From Mesorhizobium sp. B1-1-8 (GTDB lineage: Bacteria; Pseudomonadota; Alphaproteobacteria; Rhizobiales; Rhizobiaceae), in NCBI RefSeq assembly GCF_006442795.2, contig NZ_CP083956.1, forward strand, positions 1,426,001-1,490,000: 64,000 bases of DNA, given 5' to 3'. Within the stretch, counting starts at the first letter, position 1. Each line of letters opens with the position of its first letter. Below are positions 32,733-43,213 of the stretch, piece after piece. A program made the position numbers and the translations under genes. The notes below the pieces were generated by a model that worked only from the letters and a program-made list of their open reading frames with translations, was not told the DNA's origin and did no database searches.

Positions 32733-33815
32733 TCAGGCGAAGACATGCGCCTTGCCGGAGACGGTAAGGCGCACGATCTCGCCGATGGCCGGGGCGTCCA
32801 TGCCGGTCTTGCGCAGGATGAGCGGCGTGTTGCCGATCGCCGCCGCATCCGGCGGATCCGGGCTGTTGAGCAGCCGCACCGCGATAGTGCAGACGGAACC
32901 CGCGAATTCGGATCCCGTCACTTCGCCGAACAGCATGTCGGGCGTGCCCGACATGCCCTCGCGCGAGGTACGCTTCAGCAGCACCTGCTCGGGCCGCAGC
33001 ATGATGCGGGCGACATCGCGCCGCTCAGCCGTGTCGACGGCGATGCGGCCGAGCGGCGAAATGGCAAAACCGCCGGCGATCTTGGCCGGCAGTATGATCG
33101 CGTCGCCGAGGAATTCGGCGACCATCCTGTCCCTGGGCTGGAAATAAAGCTCGCGCGGCGTGCCGACCTGCGAGAACAGGCCGTCTCGCATCACCGCGAC
33201 CTGGCTGGCGAAGGACAGCGCCTCGGCCTGGTCGTGGGTGACCAGGATGGTGGTGATTCCGGCCGTTTCCAAAAGCTCGGCCACCGCCTTGCGCATCGAG
33301 GCGCGCAAGCCGGTATCGAGCGCCGAGAACGGCTCGTCGAGCAGCATCAGCCTGGGTTTCATCGCCATGGCGCGGGCAAGCGCGACGCGCTGCTGCTGGC
33401 CGCCGGAGAGCTCGTGCGGGCGGCGTTTCAGGACCGCCTTGTCGAGCCCGACGATATAGGCGAGCTCAACGATGCGCTCGGCGCGGGCCTCTTCATGGCG
33501 CGCCATCCCGAAACCGATGTTGTCGGCGATGGTCAGATGCGGAAACAGGGCGCCGTCCTGGGCCACCACGCCGATGCCGCGGCGATGCGCCGGCACAGCA
33601 TGGCCGCCATTGGCGAGTACCTGGCCGTCGAGCATGATGCGGCCGCGATCCGGCGCTTCAAAACCGGCGATCAGCCTGAGCAAGGTGGTCTTGCCGCAGC
33701 CGGACGGCCCGACGATCGCGGTGCGGCTACCGCTTTCGACGGTAAGGTCGACGCCGGCAAGTGCCGCCACCTTGCCGTAATACTTCGCCACGTCGTTGAG
33801 TTCGAGGAAGCTCAT
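32733..33815 (-). CDS. fbpC: ferric iron ABC transporter ATP-binding protein
   Basis: 360-aa ATPase. Walker A is GPSGCGKTT, the signature ELSGGQQQR, Walker B LMLLDEP and the switch His is in VTHDQAEAL; a C-terminal regulatory OB domain follows. It belongs to the FbpC/PotA-like group. It overlaps the upstream permease gene by 4 bp (ATGA), indicating coupling. The iron assignment rests on the partner genes and the upstream box. Confidence 0.87.
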   Translation of the reverse strand: MSFLELNDVAKYYGKVAALAGVDLTVESGSRTAIVGPSGCGKTTLLRLIAGFEAPDRGRIMLDGQVLANGGHAVPAHRRGIGVVAQDGALFPHLTIADNIGFGMARHEEARAERIVELAYIVGLDKAVLKRRPHELSGGQQQRVALARAMAMKPRLMLLDEPFSALDTGLRASMRKAVAELLETAGITTILVTHDQAEALSFASQVAVMRDGLFSQVGTPRELYFQPRDRMVAEFLGDAIILPAKIAGGFAISPLGRIAVDTAERRDVARIMLRPEQVLLKRTSREGMSGTPDMLFGEVTGSEFAGSVCTIAVRLLNSPDPPDAAAIGNTPLILRKTGMDAPAIGEIVRLTVSGKAHVFA

Positions 33816-35398
33816 CGTCCGGCCATCCGCTTCGACTGGACGTAGAGCATCAAGGTGAGCGGCAGCGACATCGCCACCATGATCAGGGCGTAAGGTGCGG
33901 CGGAGGCATAGTCGATCTCGCCGCTATAGGACCAGAACGCCATTGCCAGCGTGCGGGTGCCGTTCGGTGCCAGCATCTGGGTGGCGGTCAACTCGTTGGT
34001 GATGCCAAGCGCCACCATCGCCATGCCGGCCGCTGCGCCCGGCGCCGACAGCCGGATGGTCGTCGACCACAGCGCCTTGAGCGGCGGCCTGCCGAGGCTG
34101 GAGGCGGCGCGTTCGAGCTCCACCGGGGCCTGCGCGATCGAGGCGCGCAGGCTGACCAGGGCGCGCGGCAAAAACATCAGCGCGTAGCCGAAAAGGATGG
34201 TGAAGAGCGTCTGATAGAGCGGCAAGGCGATGCGCACGGTTATGGTGACCAGCGCCAGCGCCGTCACCACGCCCGGCAGCGCGCCGACGATGTAATTGCA
34301 GCCCTCGAGCAGGCGCTGCAGAGGTCCAGGCGCGCGGATCGACACCCAGGCCATCGGCATGGCGGCGACGGTGGCAAGCAGCGCGCCGGCGATGGCCAGG
34401 AACAGCGTCTGGCCGAGCGCCAGGCCGATCTCGTCCATGCGCCAGACGTCGGCGCCGCCGGCCAGCAGCCAGCGGCCGACGGTGACGAAGGGCACGCCCA
34501 GCGTCAGCAGCGCGACGGCGGCAGGCAGCAACAGGCAAGGCAGCGCGGCGCGGCCGAGGCGGGTGCGCTGCTGCAGGCGCGCAGCGCCCGAGCCGACCCT
34601 GGCGTAGCGCTCCTCGCCGCGCACGATGACCTCTACGCCGAGCAGTACGAAGCAGCAAGCGACCAGCACGGCGGCGAGCATGTTTGCGGCCGGGCCGTTG
34701 AAGGTCGACTGGAACTGGTCGACGATCGCCGTGGTGAAGGTATCGAAGCGGATGAAGACATAAAGTCCGTATTCGGCGAGCAGATGCAGGCCGACCAGCA
34801 GCGAGCCGCCACAAATGGCAAGCCGAAGCTGCGGCAGCACAACGCGCGCGAAAACGCGCCACGGGCCAAGCCCAAGCGCGGCGGCGGCATCCTCCAGCGC
34901 CGGGTCGAGCCGGCGCAGCGCGGCGGCGATCGGCAGATAGAGGAACGGGAAGTAGGCGATGACAGAGACCAGCACGCCGGCCCAAAGCCCATGCAGGCCG
35001 GGCACCAGGCTGATCCAGGCATAGCTATGGACGAAGGCGGGAATGGCGAGCGGCGCAACCGACAACCAGGACCAGAGCCGGTTGCCGGGCAGGTCGCTGC
35101 GCTCGGTCAGCCAAGCCAGCGCCACCGACAGCACGATGGCGGTCGGAACGGCGACGACGATGAGCAGAACGGTGTTGACCAGAAGCTCGCCGACGCGCGG
35201 CCGGAAGATCAGCGCCACCACGGTGTCCCAGCCGGCCTGGATGGCTGTCCAGACGATGAAGGCAAGCGGCAGCAAGGCAATCAGCGACACCAGGGCGGCG
35301 ACAAGCAGGATCCACGATATGGATCGGCTCTGCCGCCGACCAGCGGCCGGAAGGTTCGAGCGTGCGAGGTCGACCGCCGATTGCATCAGGCGGGCCAC
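33812..35398 (-). CDS. fbpB: ferric iron ABC transporter permease (fused double permease)
   Basis: A 528-aa inner-membrane permease with two homologous halves of about six membrane segments each, as in FbpB/SfuB/HitB. Both EAA-type loops are visible ([22 protein letters not shown] and [18 protein letters not shown]). An alternative ATG four codons downstream is possible. It sits between fbpA and fbpC and is coupled to fbpC by a 4-bp overlap. Confidence 0.87.
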   Translation of the reverse strand: MARLMQSAVDLARSNLPAAGRRQSRSISWILLVAALVSLIALLPLAFIVWTAIQAGWDTVVALIFRPRVGELLVNTVLLIVVAVPTAIVLSVALAWLTERSDLPGNRLWSWLSVAPLAIPAFVHSYAWISLVPGLHGLWAGVLVSVIAYFPFLYLPIAAALRRLDPALEDAAAALGLGPWRVFARVVLPQLRLAICGGSLLVGLHLLAEYGLYVFIRFDTFTTAIVDQFQSTFNGPAANMLAAVLVACCFVLLGVEVIVRGEERYARVGSGAARLQQRTRLGRAALPCLLLPAAVALLTLGVPFVTVGRWLLAGGADVWRMDEIGLALGQTLFLAIAGALLATVAAMPMAWVSIRAPGPLQRLLEGCNYIVGALPGVVTALALVTITVRIALPLYQTLFTILFGYALMFLPRALVSLRASIAQAPVELERAASSLGRPPLKALWSTTIRLSAPGAAAGMAMVALGITNELTATQMLAPNGTRTLAMAFWSYSGEIDYASAAPYALIMVAMSLPLTLMLYVQSKRMAGR

Positions 35399-35487
35399 CG
35401 CCTCGCAGCCGCCGATCGGCGGCTGCGGTCTGATGAGCCAGAAACGCAGCTGGTCGTCATCGACGAAGCCATCTCCAAAAACAAAGC

Positions 35488-35518
35488 GCTCCCGCGGAAG
35501 GCGAATTCCGGCGGGAGC
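35488..35518 (-). terminator. hairpin with T-run between fbpA and fbpB
   Basis: The arms GCTCCCGC (35488-35495) and GCGGGAGC (35511-35518) are followed on the minus strand by GCTTTGTTTTTGG. It has the form of a leaky intrinsic terminator, which would set a higher level of binding protein than of permease. Confidence 0.6.
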
Positions 35519-35550
35519 ACGGTCGGTTGCCCTTTTAGGACGAACGCGGA

Positions 35551-36558
35551 CTAAAGCAAGCCGGCTTGCGTCATCAGGTCAATGACCTTCTTGGAGTTCA
35601 GCGTCGCCGGATCGACCTTCGGCGCCTGCAAATCGGCCAGCGGCACCAGCTTCGGGTTGGACCCGGCACCCTTGCCGACCGCATATTCATAGGATGTGCC
35701 GGTCTTCAGCACTTCCTGGCCGCCCTTGCCAGTGACCCATTTCAGGAACGCCTGCGCTTCCTTCTGATGCTTGCTCGAGGCAAGCACGCCACCGCCGGAG
35801 ATCGATAGGAATGCGCCCGGATCCTGGTTCTTGAAATAGTGCTGCCCGATGTTCTTGCTGTTCTCGCCGGTCTTGGCCTGGTCGCCGAAATAGTAATAGT
35901 GGAAGATCACGCCGCCATCGATCTCGCCGGCATTGACTGCCTTCATTACCGTATTGTTGCCCTTGTATGCGGTGGAGTTCTCCTTCATCGCCTTCAGCCA
36001 GGCGGCCGTCGCGGCCTCGCCCTTCAGCTGAAGCATTGCGCTGACAATGGCCTGAAAATCGGCGCCTGCCGGCGAGGCAGCCCAACGACCCTTCCAGCTC
36101 GGATCGGCGAGGTCGAGAAGCGACTTGGGCAACTGGTCTTCCTTCAGCTTGTCCTTGTTGTAGACAAAGACGGTGCTGCGGGCGGCGACGCCCACCCATT
36201 TGCCGGTCGAAGGTTGGTATTCCTGCGGCACCTGCGCCAGCGTGTCGGCGTCGACCGGCGCGAACAGGCCCGCTGCTTCGACAAGCGCCATGGCCGGCGA
36301 ATTCTCGGTCAGGAAGACATCGGCCGGCGAGGCGGCGCCCTCGGCGACGATCTGGTTGGAGAAGTCACTGTCGCCGCCGTTGCGCAGCGTGACCTTGATG
36401 CCGGTTTCCTTGGTGAAGCCTTTCGCCCATTCCTTGGCGAGGCTCTCATGCTGGGCGTTGTAGACGATGATGCCGGCATCCGCTGCCATGGCTGGGCCGG
36501 CGATCAGGCCGAACGCCAGCACCACGGCGCCGGCAAGGGTGGAAATGGCAAGTTTCAT
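35551..36558 (-). CDS. fbpA: ferric iron-binding periplasmic protein
   Basis: 335 aa. The signal peptide is cleaved after AMA (about residue 25). The mature start [18 protein letters not shown] is typical of the FbpA/FutA/AfuA transferrin-like group. A tyrosine cluster in [12 protein letters not shown] provides candidate Fe(III) ligands, and the [16 protein letters not shown] stretch is conserved. It is the first gene of fbpABC, with an iron-responsive box 60 bp upstream. Confidence 0.9.
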   Translation of the reverse strand: MKLAISTLAGAVVLAFGLIAGPAMAADAGIIVYNAQHESLAKEWAKGFTKETGIKVTLRNGGDSDFSNQIVAEGAASPADVFLTENSPAMALVEAAGLFAPVDADTLAQVPQEYQPSTGKWVGVAARSTVFVYNKDKLKEDQLPKSLLDLADPSWKGRWAASPAGADFQAIVSAMLQLKGEAATAAWLKAMKENSTAYKGNNTVMKAVNAGEIDGGVIFHYYYFGDQAKTGENSKNIGQHYFKNQDPGAFLSISGGGVLASSKHQKEAQAFLKWVTGKGGQEVLKTGTSYEYAVGKGAGSNPKLVPLADLQAPKVDPATLNSKKVIDLMTQAGLL

Positions 36559-36617
36559 GGGGCATCATCCTCAATCTGGAGACAGGGGTTCGGGCACGGA
36601 CGCCACCTATAAATACC

Positions 36618-36632
36618 TGATTGGCATAGTCA
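36618..36632. promoter_or_regulatory. candidate RirA iron-responsive operator (IRO box)
   Basis: TGA-N9-TCA occurs 60-74 bp upstream of the fbpA start. This is the consensus bound by the rhizobial iron regulator RirA. The consensus is short, but the position and target are right. RirA repression under iron sufficiency is an inference. Confidence 0.55.
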
Positions 36633-36717
36633 ACATTATGCGCTGCTTCAATTGGTCGCCCGCGCAAACTTTCGTGATTTTCCGGCACTTTGGCTTGGAC
36701 ATTATTTCGCCGGCCAC

Positions 36718-36745
36718 GTAACAAACCAGGGCCGAGAAGCGAACA
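36718..36745 (+). promoter_or_regulatory. candidate ECF-type promoter of the sigma factor operon
   Basis: GTAACA at 36718-36723 is separated by 16 bp from CGAACA at 36740-36745. This resembles, from memory, the Caulobacter SigF promoter (GTAACC-N16-CGAA). The -10 element lies 17-22 bp before the GTG start, so the 5' leader would be very short. It implies autoregulation. Confidence 0.5.
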
Positions 36746-36761
36746 TCGGGGGTGAACTCTT

Positions 36762-37298
36762 GTGACCGGCAAGGACCAGGCCGAGCTCTCCCGGCTGCTC
36801 AGAGCCGCAATCGCTGGAGATGAAAGGGCTTATGCCGACTTTCTGCACCGGATAGCTGCTCTCGTTCGCGGCTTTGTCCGGCGCAAGATTGTGCAGGGCG
36901 GGGTCGACCCCGAGGATGTCGTGCAGGAAACCTTGCTGGCCATTCACGTGAAACGGCACACCTGGCGTGTCGATGCGCCGGTTTTGCCGTGGGTCTACGC
37001 CATCGCCCGCTTCAAGCTGATCGACGCGTTCCGCAGGCGTGGACGGCGCATCGAGGTCGAGATCGACCAGATCGCCGACACTTTCGCCGAGCCGGAAGCC
37101 GAGACGGTCAGCGAGCGCGACATCGGCCGGGCTCTCGACGGCTTGCCGCCGGCGCAGCGCTCGGTGGTCGCGGCGATTTCGGTCGATGGCCGCTCAATCG
37201 GCGAGACGGCGGCGAAGCTCGGTGTCAGCGAGACGGCCGTGCGCGTGTCGCTGCATCGCGGCCTAGCCGCGATCGCGAAACGATTCGGGCGACCGTGA
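36762..37298 (+). CDS. ECF RNA polymerase sigma factor (SigF-like)
   Basis: A 178-aa ECF sigma factor. Region 2 is at about residues 25-90 (DPEDVVQETLLAIHVKRHTWR, WVYAIARFKLIDAFRRRGRR) and region 4 at about 120-175 (LPPAQRSVVAAISVDGRSIGETAAKLGVSETAVRVSLHRG). The start is GTG 36762. It overlaps or abuts the downstream NrsF-type anti-sigma gene, starting 1 bp after the sigma stop codon. The Caulobacter counterpart responds to heavy metals; the signal here is inferred only. Confidence 0.88.
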   Translation: MTGKDQAELSRLLRAAIAGDERAYADFLHRIAALVRGFVRRKIVQGGVDPEDVVQETLLAIHVKRHTWRVDAPVLPWVYAIARFKLIDAFRRRGRRIEVEIDQIADTFAEPEAETVSERDIGRALDGLPPAQRSVVAAISVDGRSIGETAAKLGVSETAVRVSLHRGLAAIAKRFGRP

Positions 37299-37299
37299 T

Positions 37300-37938
37300 A
37301 TGAAAACCGAGGAGCTCATCAAGGCGCTCGACGCCGATGCCCGCAACAAGGCGATGCCACTGGGCAAGGCCTGGTGGCTGGCCATCGGCGTGGCGGCGGT
37401 GATCGCGGCTGTGGTCTTCTGGCTGACCATCGGCCCGCGCCCCGACATCATGCCGGCCATGCATACGATGCGTTTCATGTCGAAATTCGTCTTCACGCTT
37501 GTGCTCGCCGCCAGCGCCTTCGCGCTCGTGCGGGCCCTGTCGACGCCTGGCGCCGCGACGCGGCGCAGAATGGTCTGGATGATCGCCGCACCGCTTCTGG
37601 TCGTGTTGGCAGTGGTTCTGGAACTCTTCGTCGTGCCCGAGGCCGATTGGGGCAGGCGGCTGGTCGGCACCAATTGGTACATCTGCATGAGTTTCATCCC
37701 GCTGATCGGCATCGGCCCGCTGGCGATATTCCTCGGCATGCTGCGTTACGGCGCGCCGACACGGCCGGTGCTGGCCGGCGCGGTTGCGGGGCTTCTGGCG
37801 GGCGGGCTGGCTGCGACCTTCTATGCCGCGCACTGTTTTGACGATTCGCCGCTGTTCGTCGCCACCTGGTACACGATTGCCATTGCCTTCCTCGCCTTGC
37901 TCGGCGCGCTCGGCGGGCGATTTTTCGTCCGCTGGTAG
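37300..37938 (+). CDS. NrsF/DUF1109 anti-sigma factor
   Basis: A 212-aa integral membrane protein with six hydrophobic segments beginning at about residue 28. The N-terminal cytosolic tail MKTEELIKALDADA is probably the sigma-binding part. It matches the DUF1109/NrsF family that sequesters the adjacent ECF sigma factor. A Cys in the membrane (FYAAHCFDD), and another in NWYICMSF, may sense metal or redox stress as in Caulobacter. Confidence 0.85.
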   Translation: MKTEELIKALDADARNKAMPLGKAWWLAIGVAAVIAAVVFWLTIGPRPDIMPAMHTMRFMSKFVFTLVLAASAFALVRALSTPGAATRRRMVWMIAAPLLVVLAVVLELFVVPEADWGRRLVGTNWYICMSFIPLIGIGPLAIFLGMLRYGAPTRPVLAGAVAGLLAGGLAATFYAAHCFDDSPLFVATWYTIAIAFLALLGALGGRFFVRW

Positions 37939-38067
37939 GACTGCAAACCGATCCTTAATCATGCCGGTAATTGTTTGCCGGTTAGCGGTGCGGTCGCGTC
38001 CTTCCACGCAACCATTCCTTAAAATCGATCCGCCAGGGTTGAGCAACGCAAAGTTGCGCGTTGGGGG

Positions 38068-40041
38068 GTGGATCGCATTGTGGCGTGGTTGAATTGGAAA
38101 GGTGCGCGGGCCGGCAAGCGCGCTGTGCCCGTCTTGATGGCAGCAGGGCTCGTTACCCTGACTGCATCGATCCTGTTGCCGGCGCTGGAACTCGGCTCGG
38201 ACGCGCTGAAGGTCTGCCTGCAGATATCCGTCGCCGTCACGGCCGTCACGCTGTTTGTCTCGGCGCTGTTCATCCGGAAGATCATCGACGACCGTCGCCA
38301 GATTGCCGAGAGCGAGCAACGCTTCCGCCGGGCTATGGAGGATTCGGCGATCGGCGTCGCCATCGTCGGCCTCGATGGCCGGATCCTTCAGGCCAATGCC
38401 GCCTTCGCCGCCATGCTCGGCTATAGCCGCGAGGAAATCGAGGCGCTGACCTTCTTCCAGATCACCCACGCCGACGACCTTGAGATCGGTCGGGAGACGA
38501 TGACGGGTATCAAGGACGGCAAGATCCACTCCTTCCATTTCGAGAAGCGCTATCTGAGGAAGGATGGAACGCCTGTCTGGGCGCAGCTTGCCGGCTCGGT
38601 CATACGTGAAGAGGAGAGCGGCAAACCGCTTTATCTCGTCTCGCAGATCGAGGACATCGACGCGCGCAAGCAATCCGAAGCGCGCATCGCCGAGGCCGAA
38701 ACCCGCTGGAACTTTGCGCTCACCAGCGCCGGGCAAGGCGTCTGGGACCTCGACATGCGCAAGGGCGGCACGACCTATTCCGAAACCTGGGTGAACATGC
38801 TGGGCTATGACGAGGGCGAGCTGGACGGCGACCCCGACCTTTGGCTGACGATGATCCACCCCGACGATTACCAGCTCGTCGCCGAAGCGGACAGGGCGCA
38901 TCTTGCCGGCGAAACACCGTTCTTCGAAGCCGAGTTCCGGATGCGCCACAAGGACGGCCACTGGATCTGGATTCTCGACCGTGGCAAGGCGATCGAATGC
39001 GATGCCGACGGCCGGCTGATCCGGGCCATCGGCAGCCTGACCGACATCACCCAGCGCAAGGAAGCGGAGGCGCGCCTCATGGTATCGGCGGCAATGCTCG
39101 CCGACGAGAAGGAGCGGCTCAGGGTGACGTTGCAGTCGATCGGCGACGCGGTCATCTGCACCGACGCCGCCAACCACGTCACCTTCATGAATCCGGTTGC
39201 CGAAAAGCTGACCGGCGTTGCCGCCGGCGAGGCGCTAGGCAAAATGCTCGGCCATATCTACTGGGCGGTCGACGAGGAGACCGGCCAAAGGATCGGCCTT
39301 TCGCGGCCTTCAGCCGGCGACCGCCCTCATTGCGAGCACAACAGCCGCGCCGTTCTCATACGGCGCGACGACACACGCTGCAGCATCCGCCAGATGGTGT
39401 CGCCGATCATGAACGACCGGCACGAGTTCTGCGGGCTGGTCATCGTCTTCCAGGATTTCACCGACGCTCGCGCCTTGCAGCGTCAGTTGGCTTACGCCGC
39501 GGCCCATGACGCGCTGACCGGGCTCGCCAACCGCTCGAGCTTCATGCGCACCATGGAGGAGCTGGTCGATCAGAGCCGCCTTGATGGCAGCGAGCACCAG
39601 TTCATGTTCGTCGACCTCGATCATTTCAAGACGGTCAACGACACCGGCGGCCATGCCGCCGGCGATGCGCTGCTGAAGCGGGTCGGCGATGCCATCCGCG
39701 ACATCCTTGGCTCCGAGGACATCGTCGCGCGCCTTGGCGGCGACGAGTTCGCCGTCATCCTGAAGTCGGGCTTGCCGGCGAGGGGAGCGGTCGCGGCACG
39801 CTCAATCATCGATGCCATCCGCAATTTGAACTTCAGCTGGGATGGCCGCCTTTATACGATCGGCGCGAGCATCGGGCTGGCTCCGATCCGCGCCGGCTGC
39901 GGCGAGGTGGACGAAATCATCGCCCGCGCCGACGCCGCCTGCTATGCCGCCAAGGCGGCCGGCCGCGGCTGCGTTTCGGCAGCGCCGGATGAAGACGGTA
40001 AGAGCGAGATGACCGCCCCACCGCTTGCCGCCGCGTCCTGA
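38068..40041 (+). CDS. membrane PAS-PAS-PAS-GGDEF diguanylate cyclase
   Basis: 657 aa. There are two membrane segments at about 20-40 and 48-69, three PAS domains (about 80-205, 210-335, 345-470), then GGDEF with RLGGDEFAV near residue 550. No EAL domain follows, so this is a probable diguanylate cyclase. The second PAS carries the common WxxDxxxG-type pattern. The start is GTG 38068, preceded by a G-rich SD. It is monocistronic, with 26-bp spacing from the convergent hbd gene. Confidence 0.9.
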   Translation: MDRIVAWLNWKGARAGKRAVPVLMAAGLVTLTASILLPALELGSDALKVCLQISVAVTAVTLFVSALFIRKIIDDRRQIAESEQRFRRAMEDSAIGVAIVGLDGRILQANAAFAAMLGYSREEIEALTFFQITHADDLEIGRETMTGIKDGKIHSFHFEKRYLRKDGTPVWAQLAGSVIREEESGKPLYLVSQIEDIDARKQSEARIAEAETRWNFALTSAGQGVWDLDMRKGGTTYSETWVNMLGYDEGELDGDPDLWLTMIHPDDYQLVAEADRAHLAGETPFFEAEFRMRHKDGHWIWILDRGKAIECDADGRLIRAIGSLTDITQRKEAEARLMVSAAMLADEKERLRVTLQSIGDAVICTDAANHVTFMNPVAEKLTGVAAGEALGKMLGHIYWAVDEETGQRIGLSRPSAGDRPHCEHNSRAVLIRRDDTRCSIRQMVSPIMNDRHEFCGLVIVFQDFTDARALQRQLAYAAAHDALTGLANRSSFMRTMEELVDQSRLDGSEHQFMFVDLDHFKTVNDTGGHAAGDALLKRVGDAIRDILGSEDIVARLGGDEFAVILKSGLPARGAVAARSIIDAIRNLNFSWDGRLYTIGASIGLAPIRAGCGEVDEIIARADAACYAAKAAGRGCVSAAPDEDGKSEMTAPPLAAAS

Positions 40042-40064
40042 GCGTCGGTCGCGACGAGTCAAAG

Positions 40065-40943
<879 letters not shown>

Positions 40944-41008
40944 ACCCCGATCCCGTCCGGAGCATCTCCGCTTCTCGCAAAGCGAAAACGCTCTCATCTT
41001 TTGTTTCC

Positions 41009-41051
41009 GCAATTCCGCGCGCAAATCACTGCGCACCTTTCCTGGAATTGC
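41009..41051. repeat. palindromic repeat, tandem copy 1
   Basis: A 43-bp unit from GCAATTCCG (41009-41017) to CCTGGAATTGC (41041-41051). It has the same family arms as the interrupted copy at 3906-3975. It lies between hbd and the etfA terminator. Confidence 0.75.
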
Positions 41052-41065
41052 ATCCTTTGTTAGTC

Positions 41066-41109
41066 GCAATTCCGAACGGAAAACCGCCACGCACTTTTCC
41101 TGGAATTGC
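41066..41109. repeat. palindromic repeat, tandem copy 2
   Basis: A 44-bp unit from GCAATTCCG (41066-41074) to CCTGGAATTGC (41099-41109), 14 bp after the previous copy and in the same orientation. The interior matches the other units (AAAACCGC and GCACTTTT). Confidence 0.75.
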
Positions 41110-41151
41110 TTTCAAGCCTTAGCGGCCTGCTTTTTGTGCAGTGCAAACTAA

Positions 41152-41183
41152 AAGGGCGGGGCGACTTCGTCTACCCCACCCTT
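41152..41183 (-). terminator. intrinsic terminator after etfA
   Basis: On the minus strand, AAGGGTGGGG and CCCCGCCCTT pair with one mismatch around a loop with an inner GAC/GTC stem. TTAGTTT follows directly. It lies 30-60 bp after the etfA stop codon and would terminate etfBA, leaving hbd under its own promoter or read-through. Confidence 0.7.
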
Positions 41184-41212
41184 CAGATTTTAGTATGCCT
41201 TGGCTGGGCGCG

Positions 41213-42142
41213 TCAAAGCGCCTTTTGCAGCTCCGGCAGGATGACGAAGAGATCGCCGACAAGACCGTAATCGGCAACCTGGAAGATCGGCGCCTCCTCA
41301 TCCTTGTTGATGGCGACGATGACCTTGGAATCCTTCATGCCGGCGAGGTGCTGGATGGCGCCGGAAATGCCGACGGCGATGTAGAGGTCGGGCGCGACCA
41401 CCTTGCCGGTCTGGCCGACCTGCCAGTCGTTCGGCGCATAGCCGGCGTCGACCGCGGCTCGGCTTGCGCCGACGGCGGCGCCGAGCTTGTCGGCCACCGG
41501 CAGGATCACCTCCTGGAACTTCTCCGACGAGCCCAGCGCGCGCCCGCCCGAGATGATGATCTTGGCTGAAGTCAGCTCCGGACGATCGGTCTCCGACAGC
41601 CTGTTCTCGACGAAGGACGACAGGCCTGGATCGGCCGCCGCCTGAACCGTCTCGACCGCGGCCGAGCCGCCCTCGGGTGCTGCCTGGAAGGAAGCGGTTC
41701 GCACCGTGATCACCTTCCTGGCGTCGCTCGACTGCACGGTCTGGATGGCGTTGCCGGCATAGATCGGACGCTTGAAGGTATCGGGCGAGACCACTTCGAT
41801 GATCTCCGACACCTGGGCGACATCGAGCAGTGCCGCGACGCGCGGCGCGACGTTCTTGCCCGACGAGGTGGCCGGCGCGATGATCGTGTCATAGGCGCCG
41901 GCGAGCGAGACCACCAGCGCGGCGGTCGGCTCGGCCAGGCGCTCGGCGAGCTCGTCCGCCTCGGCCAGCAGCACCTTGCGCACGCCCTTCAGCCTGGCGG
42001 CGGCATCGGCCGCGCCCTTGGCGCCCTTACCGGCGACCAGCACGTCGACCTCCGAGCCGATCTGAAGCGCCGCCGACAGCGCCTTTGCGGTCTGGTCGGA
42101 AAGGGTTGCGTTGTCGTGTTCGGCGATGAGAAGAATTGCCAT
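41213..42142 (-). CDS. etfA: electron transfer flavoprotein, alpha subunit
   Basis: 309 aa. The N-terminal alpha/beta domain is followed by the C-terminal FAD domain with [34 protein letters not shown] and [16 protein letters not shown]. It transfers electrons from acyl-CoA dehydrogenases to the quinone pool via ETF-QO. It partners the beta subunit upstream and is separated from it by a palindromic repeat element. Confidence 0.94.
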   Translation of the reverse strand: MAILLIAEHDNATLSDQTAKALSAALQIGSEVDVLVAGKGAKGAADAAARLKGVRKVLLAEADELAERLAEPTAALVVSLAGAYDTIIAPATSSGKNVAPRVAALLDVAQVSEIIEVVSPDTFKRPIYAGNAIQTVQSSDARKVITVRTASFQAAPEGGSAAVETVQAAADPGLSSFVENRLSETDRPELTSAKIIISGGRALGSSEKFQEVILPVADKLGAAVGASRAAVDAGYAPNDWQVGQTGKVVAPDLYIAVGISGAIQHLAGMKDSKVIVAINKDEEAPIFQVADYGLVGDLFVILPELQKAL

Positions 42143-42178
42143 CTGTCTGATCCCTGACTTTCGTCTTCGAGGCTCCCT

Positions 42179-42299
42179 GAAATCCGGTCAGGCCGAGCCG
42201 AAAACGGTTGGTTTCGAGAACCGGAGCGGAGCGTACATCTGTACGTGAGCACCGGAAGCGCAGAAGCCAGCCGTTTGCAGGCCGGCCTCATCGGATTTC
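42179..42299. repeat. RIME-like palindromic element, copy C
   Basis: About 121 bp lying between etfB and etfA. The central core is the same as in copies A and B but inverted (CCGGAGCGGAGCGTAC, GTGAGCACCGGAAGCG). The outer arms are different: GAAATCCGGTCAGGCCG, near-inverted at the other end. The right end directly abuts the etfB stop codon. Confidence 0.75.
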
Positions 42300-42300
42300 C

Positions 42301-43050
42301 TTAGAGTACGCCGGCTTCGTTCTTGAGCTTCTCGACCAGCTCGGCCACCGACTTCACCTTGACGCCCGCCTTGCGGCCGCCGGGCTCCTCGGTCTTGATC
42401 ACCTTCAGCCGCGGCTTGACATCGGCGCCGTAGTCGGCCGGGCTCTTCTCGTCGAGCGGCTTCTTCTTGGCCTTCATGATGTTGGGCAGGGAAGCATAGC
42501 GCGGCTGGTTGAGGCGAAGGTCGGCGGTCACGATCACCGGCATCTTCAGATCCACCGTCTGCAGGCCGCCATCGACCTCGCGCGTCACCTTGGCATGATC
42601 GCCCTCGATGACGACCTTCGAGGCAAACGTCCCTTGCGCCCAACCGAGCAGCGCCGCCAGCATCTGGCCGGTCTGGTTGGAATCATCGTCGATCGCCTGC
42701 TTGCCGAGGATGACGAGACCAGGCTTCTCGGCGTCCACCACGCCTTTCAACACCTTGGCGACACCCAGCGGCTCGGTCTGCTCGTCGGTCTTGACCAGGA
42801 TGGCGCGGTCGGCGCCCATGGCGAGCGCGGTGCGCAGCGTCTCCTGCGCCTGCTGCGGGCCGATCGAGACGACGATGATCTCTTCCGCCTTGCCGGCTTC
42901 CTTGATGCGGATCGCTTCCTCGACCGCGATCTCGTCGAAAGGGTTCATCGCCATCTTGACGTTGGCGAGCTCGACACCCAGTCCGTCGGCCTTGACGCGT
43001 ACCTTGACGTTCGCATCCACAACCCGCTTCACGGGCACAAGGATTTTCAT
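42301..43050 (-). CDS. etfB: electron transfer flavoprotein, beta subunit
   Basis: A 249-aa AMP-binding partner of EtfA. Typical segments are [19 protein letters not shown], the [16 protein letters not shown] loop, the [19 protein letters not shown] signature and [23 protein letters not shown] near the C-terminus. It is the first gene of the etfBA pair. Confidence 0.94.
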   Translation of the reverse strand: MKILVPVKRVVDANVKVRVKADGLGVELANVKMAMNPFDEIAVEEAIRIKEAGKAEEIIVVSIGPQQAQETLRTALAMGADRAILVKTDEQTEPLGVAKVLKGVVDAEKPGLVILGKQAIDDDSNQTGQMLAALLGWAQGTFASKVVIEGDHAKVTREVDGGLQTVDLKMPVIVTADLRLNQPRYASLPNIMKAKKKPLDEKSPADYGADVKPRLKVIKTEEPGGRKAGVKVKSVAELVEKLKNEAGVL

Positions 43051-43213
43051 TTTCCTGTCACCTCTCCTGAGATAGTCGGGCGCGCTATAGCAGCGTGCGC
43101 CTTGTCAGAGTTGTCGAAAGCCGACATTCCGGGCGGAATATTCGTCCAACGGTAGCGTTTCCGTAGTGGCGGCAATCCGGCGCGTCAATATCCCAAGACG
43201 CATCCAAATCGGT

